This document shows positions 61,801 through 64,000 of a stretch of DNA of 64,000 nucleotides, piece after piece. A program made the translations under genes and the position numbers. Under the pieces are notes generated by a model. The model ran no database searches and had not been told where the DNA came from. It worked only from the letters and a program-made list of their open reading frames with translations. Position 1 is the stretch's first letter. Every line of letters starts with the position of its first letter. Source of the DNA: Elusimicrobiota bacterium (GTDB lineage: Bacteria > Elusimicrobiota > Elusimicrobia > UBA1565); the NCBI GenBank assembly GCA_003450735.1, contig DMEZ01000015.1:85180-149179 (forward strand), read 5' to 3'.

Positions 61801-64000
61801 TACCTCGCCCGGAACCCGGAGGACGCCGGGGACTTCTACCGGCTCGAGGCCGGCCCTGCGGGCGTCAAGAAGATGCTCGAGGCCGCCCAGGAGCAGAAGC
61901 TGCGCCAGGTCCGCGCGGGCTGGATGGGCGTCAAGCTCCAGAGCTACGGCTTCGCCGTGGACCAGAACGGCGTGGCGGCCTCCCTCTACATGACGAAGGG
62001 CGACTTCGACGAGGCCGTCTCGGCCTACCGCGAGGCCGGCCGCATCCTGCCCAAGACGGTCGAGCTCCTGAAGGCCGCGCAGGCGAGGGCCGCCGACGCC
62101 GCCGACGCTGCCCAGCGCCAGCGCGCCCTCTCCGATGGCGAGAACCTGCGCTACCAGCTCGTCGAGCGCGAGGCCCGCGAGCGCATCGCCGACCAGGTCC
62201 AGGACTCCCTGAGCGCGAAGCCGGGCGAGGCCGAGGACGCTTTCGCCGCCCGCGTGAAGGCCGAAGTCGACCGCCGCGTGGTCTCGGACTCGGACTTCAA
62301 GGATGCGCAGAAGCGCCTCTCCGAGCAGCTCGGCAGGACCGGCAAGCTCGAGATGGCCAAGCTCGACGCCCAGCGCGAGGCGGCCGAGGCGCTCGAGGAC
62401 GTGAAGGACGCCGCGAAGCTCGTCTCGGCCGCCGGGCTCTGGAAGGACCTCGGCCCTTCCGCGATGGAAGCCCTGAAGGAGGGCGGGATGGGCGAGGACG
62501 AGCTCGCGGGCCTCAAGGCCTCCCTCGAGCGCTCGGGCGGATTCACGCTCTACGTGACGCGCGAGACGGCTCTCCTCATCGACGAGAGCAACACCCTGGT
62601 CGGCGTGAGCGCGGTGCCTGCTCTCGGGACGCGCCGCCTCGAGGACCGCTTCGGCCGGGCCCAGGGCGCTTTGAAGGTCGTGAAGGGCGAGGTGTTCGCG
62701 GCCGTGATGGACCGCGACCAGAGCCTCGTGAAGCTCTACATGGACGACCGCGTGGTCGAGGACGCGGCCGAGAGCTGGAAGCTCGAGGCCGTCTCGGGCG
62801 TGCGCTACGAGAACGGCCGCGGCGTCGACCCGAACCTGCGGCTCCTGCACTACGTGGACACGGAGTCCGGCCTGCCCGTGATGCTCAACCGCCGCTACCT
62901 CATCTCGCGCGTCGAGGGCGCGGGGGAGAAGCTCACCGAGGCCGAGAACTGGGGCGTCATGCCGTGGAACTGGGGCAACCTGCTCCTCGAGATCCCGAAG
63001 GGCGTCCTGCGCACTCCTTCCGAGCTGATCACGGGCCGCGACGCGCGCCAGCAGGGCTATCTGGGCCGGATCTACCTGCGCAAGATCGAGGGGGGGGCCA
63101 CCGAGCACCACGGCTTCTTCCGCAAGGTCGCCGGCGCGGTGGACGTGCTCGACATCCTGCCCGACCCGGTGAGCTGGTACTTCGATCAGAGCCAGTTCCC
63201 GAAGGCGGTGGACCTGGACTCCGCCCTGAAGCCCGGCGAGAACCTCTTCGATAAGAACCTGAGGGCCGGCGACAAGGACGTCCGATACGGCAAGCAGGCC
63301 CTCTCCCGCGGAGTGACCACCAACGTGGAGGACCTGCTCAACGCCCGCAAGCGGGTGCTCTCCTTCTTCGAGGGCGGGGTCGAGGAGACCTGGCTCGAGA
63401 CGCGCCGGGGCCGCGCCGACCGCTACCAGACCTCGCGCATCGAGGAGAAGCCGGGCTCCGAGCAGCTCGAACGCGCCCTCGAGGACCCCGATGTGGCCTT
63501 CGCCCCGGGTTCGGACGTGCGCCTCTCGGGCCAGCCGGGGCACCTCGAGGTGGACCGGGTGGAGCGCCGCGTGAAGATCCGCACGGGCGCCCGGCAGTAC
63601 GGCTCCATCGAGGACGGCCTGGCCGGCCTGCCGGCCCGCATCGAGCGCAACCAGGCGGTCTCCGCCGGCGATGCGGCGCGCTACCAGGGCGAGCGCGACT
63701 CAGCCGAGGTCGACCTGCGCGACGCCGTATCCGCCCGCGGCGCCCTCGAGGGGCGCCTGGCTCCCATCCGGGACGAGGCGCACGCCCTGGCCTGGCGCAT
63801 CGGCAAGCAGGACGCCCTCGAGGCCGAGCTGCGGCGCATCGAGTCGGACATCGCCCGCCTCGAGGCGGAGCTCGCTCGCGAGCGCGAGCGCCTGCGGGCG
63901 CTCGAAGACGAGCTGGCGGACCTCCCCACGCCGGACCCGGACCAGCCTGTCGGCCCGAGCGACCCGGTCCAGCCGCGCCTGCCGGCCTTCGCCCTGTGGG
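49858..64000 (+). CDS. Giant exported multidomain protein with TolC-like modules (3' end outside window)
   Basis: The frame is open for 4714 codons with no stop. A signal peptide (LASALALSVVLATPGSQAYA) and a Pro/Gln-rich linker come first. A hydrophobic region spans about 480-590. Helical coiled-coil sequence with three divergent repeats of about 300 residues covers about 780-1990. A beta-rich region spans about 2008-2460. From about 2465 the pattern is TolC/outer-membrane-factor-like: hairpins ending in RYNLLTGR, GVRLPIYDPGS, FDLAARNSSGLEEIGYRQAS (from about 2785), LNYLLGR (about 2946) and a second-hairpin match near 3461-3498 (VLAAETALVSAWLGFTQTAA). Later parts are Ala/Glu/Arg helical, with a segment at about 4368-4450 (LLLEIPKGVLRTPSELITGR) recalling a small exported family. 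The likely role is an outer-membrane channel or tether. Confidence 0.85.
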   Translation, partial: MIVDKARKTLASALALSVVLATPGSQAYAQTMTQAPRTGGQATGLPASAVPVKIQFQGMSFQPGALKTGAALPTVSLPGVRQAASMQQPVQASRIFKPLIQQAQNAEKPYGLLKAVVEGVSASAEPAPAEKNEAIQPSAETLQGEGSSREWAEKSFDELKDGVAAIPAVRAVGAEEAADLLSQGGQTSVYSYETGSFQTVDGRSLAEAVRAGRFLAATDAEGRIALTPAPALEDAPEASVETPAPQASDKNIEEDFFGWRRVRGARHDPSLKALPASADEARIIEQISRQFGLQHAKIVEMGERYRIKGRAAWLAVYDRLQRANREEFSHLDSKKYEGGLLSETVGMLLVKLGLKKKSEDASWRKLANKSYAPGMQGALERALEFHKHVLGALVRFPYHLFDMFIFGYFRRNISYEFFHGTEDFFAVRDALEKKRAAEEGGWLEQKPTAERWLEAAMSRSRLQEATLLDKLRATLAGRIVLRWLVTPLLQPLAQFVWRRATMALLSAAAMGLVSGLLPIPILAIHLTALPVLGPALVGLQHALPALILNIPIVGEAASAILGNGLNALIGDLSVGPLLNSLVLSTFMTFPAALKQRFMDGRHGTLSPPRALSALWWRGVVGTFFSPKFWWQNLKSLLGLMTVGAEIEGVMTYAGALDAAFTPAFKAATGHEFSLFHTVAAAVERPEGQSPIPFGGAITWGNILIYKLQDALGFNLTDSVYRLTRGVVSGLQHDPVLDAIEAGGAGGGAAGASGVAAVIGALTQRADPDRGFVAGTPAQMKERAEAARRGAGEIEREMGEVRERIRGLEAQAALQRGRLDALKTQSEPVQDAERARYFELLKALQEGQDEKAIRSKMAEIRDLSAGRPEEAARLESLKKLEAFYDAVLLPQTKNPGHADDLAVREASLKALQNVLDGLSGERPEFRPRQGTAERVDAETEKRISELAGQIEDLRGQAKAELANREALGKLLSSLNTSRNAALRERRNGKDLLEFHKNMARLATVMDLAFSLNEIAAAQKALTDMQALLDAKLEKIDAVRRDSEARRGEAERQRQNTGDWKKDVDKSVQSDQLSMKDMLDLEEQTSLAVERIGTFRGDVRSLLARIDAEDSGSSPNALAEYRRRQALLPTLVEWAKNGKPGDKDALSLKRFNESLADAEGYLRKIDDGLRKLEAAPVEFAGILVLAVPGVPDVSLANPTLDATLRVLAEREVYWIAQKADYAKMAAEVRNRLDPNFAGTEVDDFGEVRPYSLPRWHSQERENLARRQEEARSVLAEIDKMGAEINGAVPGANLPMLSGLELKALQDAVEAYPDKLTSVNFPNVDNAEMFRAKMALLGIGRLLPKAGRSVVQWTKADATVTTLQNVISNTLPPAQSALDGIVSLMDGILRDVDADRAYVQAGGHSAADNAALIERKRAMLARDMKPRIEAAKSMIQEALIPFINDQIQGSDPAGDSFAKLFKAQIKIYEATQKAADRTLPWALASNGAPDGDKATGLSNIESTRRKYTRYVTGYDDAQGHHNGIDELLTEVSRRKDPNDSGTEDIYGEVQPFSLPKKIAQYANERAQRAGQYNAQAAEINAILGRIDAMTGGKHNLSALQLPTGADPDSQASADSLQRLVDHGTLYALGDRLTELGAQYKAQGGSVSMGGDSGTTVPTGTQPSPTVDSATQIALLCLETAKRLAPSTNQGPNAADASAAYALARFLYSNAVVQASRKNLEERIPAAERFLGQAKTALQHAVSDLDADQAYVGSGGSSESGDAVVDRKLAVFRELNAVTHAGVGFFRQKTDWDKEGAETVDQVETYYDATSRLYGSSGDVSDAERDAILKMKDALKKTFDDLEANRTKLTGWMQQLNDPHESALKRVAENVRELQDKTRAVLEQNVQYRDVEERFNRSHDVVRWLVRDMDKAQQKLDAEVRALRDPGALSPELMARLNALRTARGSWYLPADTAGEAAALVVPKRDIGRFIDQIFAGILSRQPSTRDLAGLRADLLNDPRGLSGLIPDAQVIDFGDADGFYIVYQTQFSVPHGMETATSATFGNVARLWGNNISVSGYQFVSPPTEENAPWGDKGVEVQVESLQGKNWVNYLNVDFHRYIQDIPPDMKMASSARQSRLLVFDDFAMLLFGDRLYVGAAGFADFALQDAANKPSFYGGSLKTSVKFTEVMRLNAEQQEVFAKDPRSFMQTVNLDFTGLDPDLDRTFVIDAKGENKHYLRRQIGPSFDIARLLDSPDTFTVDFYAARQEGTDDFTQNSGGITILKGFTIKDDQGKPWMVIQNKANAEKGSKYDTYSDRVSVNFPNQGIALSAEGRLIGDAKTYFLEASKTLGTHSNFTASYGSRYAGIPNRLTLAMNSSFTLGELWRSVAEGSADGLQGSAALESFNDDLEGLFSSKEGDETAVAELKRLFTQDVGRRLITQDVGTLSREIRELRQAGALLDNTRIRGMVGFVTNPVGDSMSDRAAGGGFVAGTQTELTLTKTQKALIQSKAETLYREGLRLQERLVGLTKGWQQAILDIAQAQWELKMARWQAEKGQSASLRAEGRVWEAEAQGRLNAAAIRYNLLTGRAEGEALPFGDLDAVQLEKVTAEIGRTLSSNDRLSAVLQGLDREALQAELGPDRFNLLDWIPWVDKLTLSFGAQLQDMMSNQVLGIGGGVRLPIYDPGSKEKDNAYRLDAQASLAEVRGVYDEFRLKAEKEALQSDAAAEEARLLAPQAGATWRELLNALSGRRNGLLSDARLREAFLQWRDATAGLLSAQGRQAVAAAWSELDGDLARPASQVGDVSLASFQEAFDLAARNSSGLEEIGYRQASAAAMARANGHRVQKFWLDVYAGWNLTSSGVGWIPSIGITGVGITPIPSFELKPEELKELQVRQGEGKSREYQAFKTKLEADLAVEVFRSATLLRNSRQAAKILETEVHPQAKTQAEADSARKRLVAARLSADQAQATLNYLLGREGAVAWTMAPEKALADLQAILAGKDPVAADKAVLASRVDVARAVETMADKNLKVEELRIEPVSLVVRSLGRLVHALSDEGIGNPDLVAAARIQTLEAERAEDAYDGDAAARRAKASAELSQVQRRLADVSGKADAESRLAALGLQTQALALEATLARLGAQGEALRSSDAPLSFTELSERLAEGRQAMSAASRQAEPALFEPETLRHASQMSARRFDVRTTIGGEPVNKSFIESWVEVRLRSQDTPSEVLLALAKLRTDKADRAYQNDMAAASAQSRILLSQFETDVRLLRWAEGRTQSQPQSRDFHRFVRELEARVEARGVEIKALIGMSANAPLESLTRLVPSDASGMESPERIAGRLIAQARDEALGQFAQTLFEGGLPKLGGEDGLAHQIKADVIAERMSYKGFTPVGAFGVFRGVGVGGAFLEAPDPRSIERSLESILSDSLRRELVSQGRMQELTLKLHLLMRGVADKAVLLERQAQAAQAAQEDLKLAVLRQAQGLAAPEDVLAAETALVSAWLGFTQTAAEAKNDFTALVAELEALGFDSRGVLQPTARPLELSGTPGKSPEKQALEHLSRSMLDEGFTSRFSAKLRELGAPDEDAFGLEALAKDYRQMSRDAGLVRYADLPAERKLGLLLKADVEGRRQVLEGALEKLWIAAGPQGRKDMLVFLREENREDLSIAGAERAELEATLQAMREAYAAKAELPFAVRGNAQRLTALRNERDATRQTLLEDYLADLRGPGEFLLRDLALDRYLKAVTAYDDAVVRLFDSEEVREDAGLALRLDALFGLKDALARQQALSERGRGLLALDSLLMLENARLSALQWRRGASSEYDEVLASVDSLSRLKESWLSGDPKGLQPLYAATRADASGRRLWTAEGWHTQEDVDKLIEGGQVSRDAEGRLWLKGEKIELVSGVDVAEARRAAAQRGLDEAQGRAKVYDVLSGGEFALVSLDGKRAQALAYEEVAKLTSLFTFAAQPDPRGLRPAVHPLKALWSDPAGVETLVYLGARALSRERFPTLESLQAYLARNPEDAGDFYRLEAGPAGVKKMLEAAQEQKLRQVRAGWMGVKLQSYGFAVDQNGVAASLYMTKGDFDEAVSAYREAGRILPKTVELLKAAQARAADAADAAQRQRALSDGENLRYQLVEREARERIADQVQDSLSAKPGEAEDAFAARVKAEVDRRVVSDSDFKDAQKRLSEQLGRTGKLEMAKLDAQREAAEALEDVKDAAKLVSAAGLWKDLGPSAMEALKEGGMGEDELAGLKASLERSGGFTLYVTRETALLIDESNTLVGVSAVPALGTRRLEDRFGRAQGALKVVKGEVFAAVMDRDQSLVKLYMDDRVVEDAAESWKLEAVSGVRYENGRGVDPNLRLLHYVDTESGLPVMLNRRYLISRVEGAGEKLTEAENWGVMPWNWGNLLLEIPKGVLRTPSELITGRDARQQGYLGRIYLRKIEGGATEHHGFFRKVAGAVDVLDILPDPVSWYFDQSQFPKAVDLDSALKPGENLFDKNLRAGDKDVRYGKQALSRGVTTNVEDLLNARKRVLSFFEGGVEETWLETRRGRADRYQTSRIEEKPGSEQLERALEDPDVAFAPGSDVRLSGQPGHLEVDRVERRVKIRTGARQYGSIEDGLAGLPARIERNQAVSAGDAARYQGERDSAEVDLRDAVSARGALEGRLAPIRDEAHALAWRIGKQDALEAELRRIESDIARLEAELARERERLRALEDELADLPTPDPDQPVGPSDPVQPRLPAFALW

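Overview
The window is GC-rich, densely coding bacterial DNA of diderm type: lipoprotein signals, an MltA-type lytic transglycosylase, a DUF1343/NamZ muramidase and a TolC-like fold are all present. SMC, FtsH-like and Tad-like genes next to very long secreted proteins and an uncharacterised membrane-protein cluster fit an Elusimicrobiota-like lineage. That placement is inferred from gene style, not from a marker gene.

Layout. (1) 1-9.2 kb: envelope and carbohydrate genes: two secreted proteins, two exported GH13 alpha-amylase-family enzymes, a lipoprotein, and a NamZ/MltA peptidoglycan operon. (2) 9.2-16 kb: smc, a metallophosphoesterase and two secreted proteins of unknown function. (3) 16-19.5 kb: two TadE-like pseudopilin-type proteins and a membrane AAA+ zinc protease (FtsH-like). 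(4) 19.5-32.8 kb: ten consecutive genes for membrane proteins with low-complexity Gly/Ala/Ser regions. At least five or six belong to one divergent family (N-terminal K-(K/R)-GG motif, one early TM, a QLKFA-like motif, a TPYQ motif and a C-terminal TM block), and there are two related small 2-TM proteins. (5) 32.9-45.1 kb: a 1133-residue secreted protein, a 2522-residue signal-bearing protein with a SecA-like ATPase core, and an SLT-type lytic transglycosylase. (6) 45.2-47.6 kb: an AT-richer island with small and degraded genes between two structured direct repeats exactly 2300 bp apart. (7) 47.6-49.7 kb: a HicB-like gene, an RHH/PIN toxin-antitoxin pair, and a REP-associated transposase relative that has lost its HUH histidines. 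(8) 49.9-64 kb: one open frame of more than 4714 codons, running off the window, for an exported giant protein with membrane, coiled-coil, tandem-repeat, beta-rich and TolC-like regions.

Working hypothesis: segments 3-5, and perhaps 8, encode an undescribed envelope-spanning machine. It would have pseudopilins, a membrane protease, a family of paralogous membrane subunits, a SecA-like motor, a peptidoglycan-opening enzyme and a giant TolC-like outer-membrane part. Co-localisation, shared promoter elements and complementary predicted roles support this; none of it is proven.

Expression signals are of two kinds. Genes inside operons carry GGAGG ribosome sites. About eleven operon-leading genes instead have a -10-like hexamer only 6-7 nt before ATG or GTG and no ribosome site, which suggests widespread leaderless transcripts.
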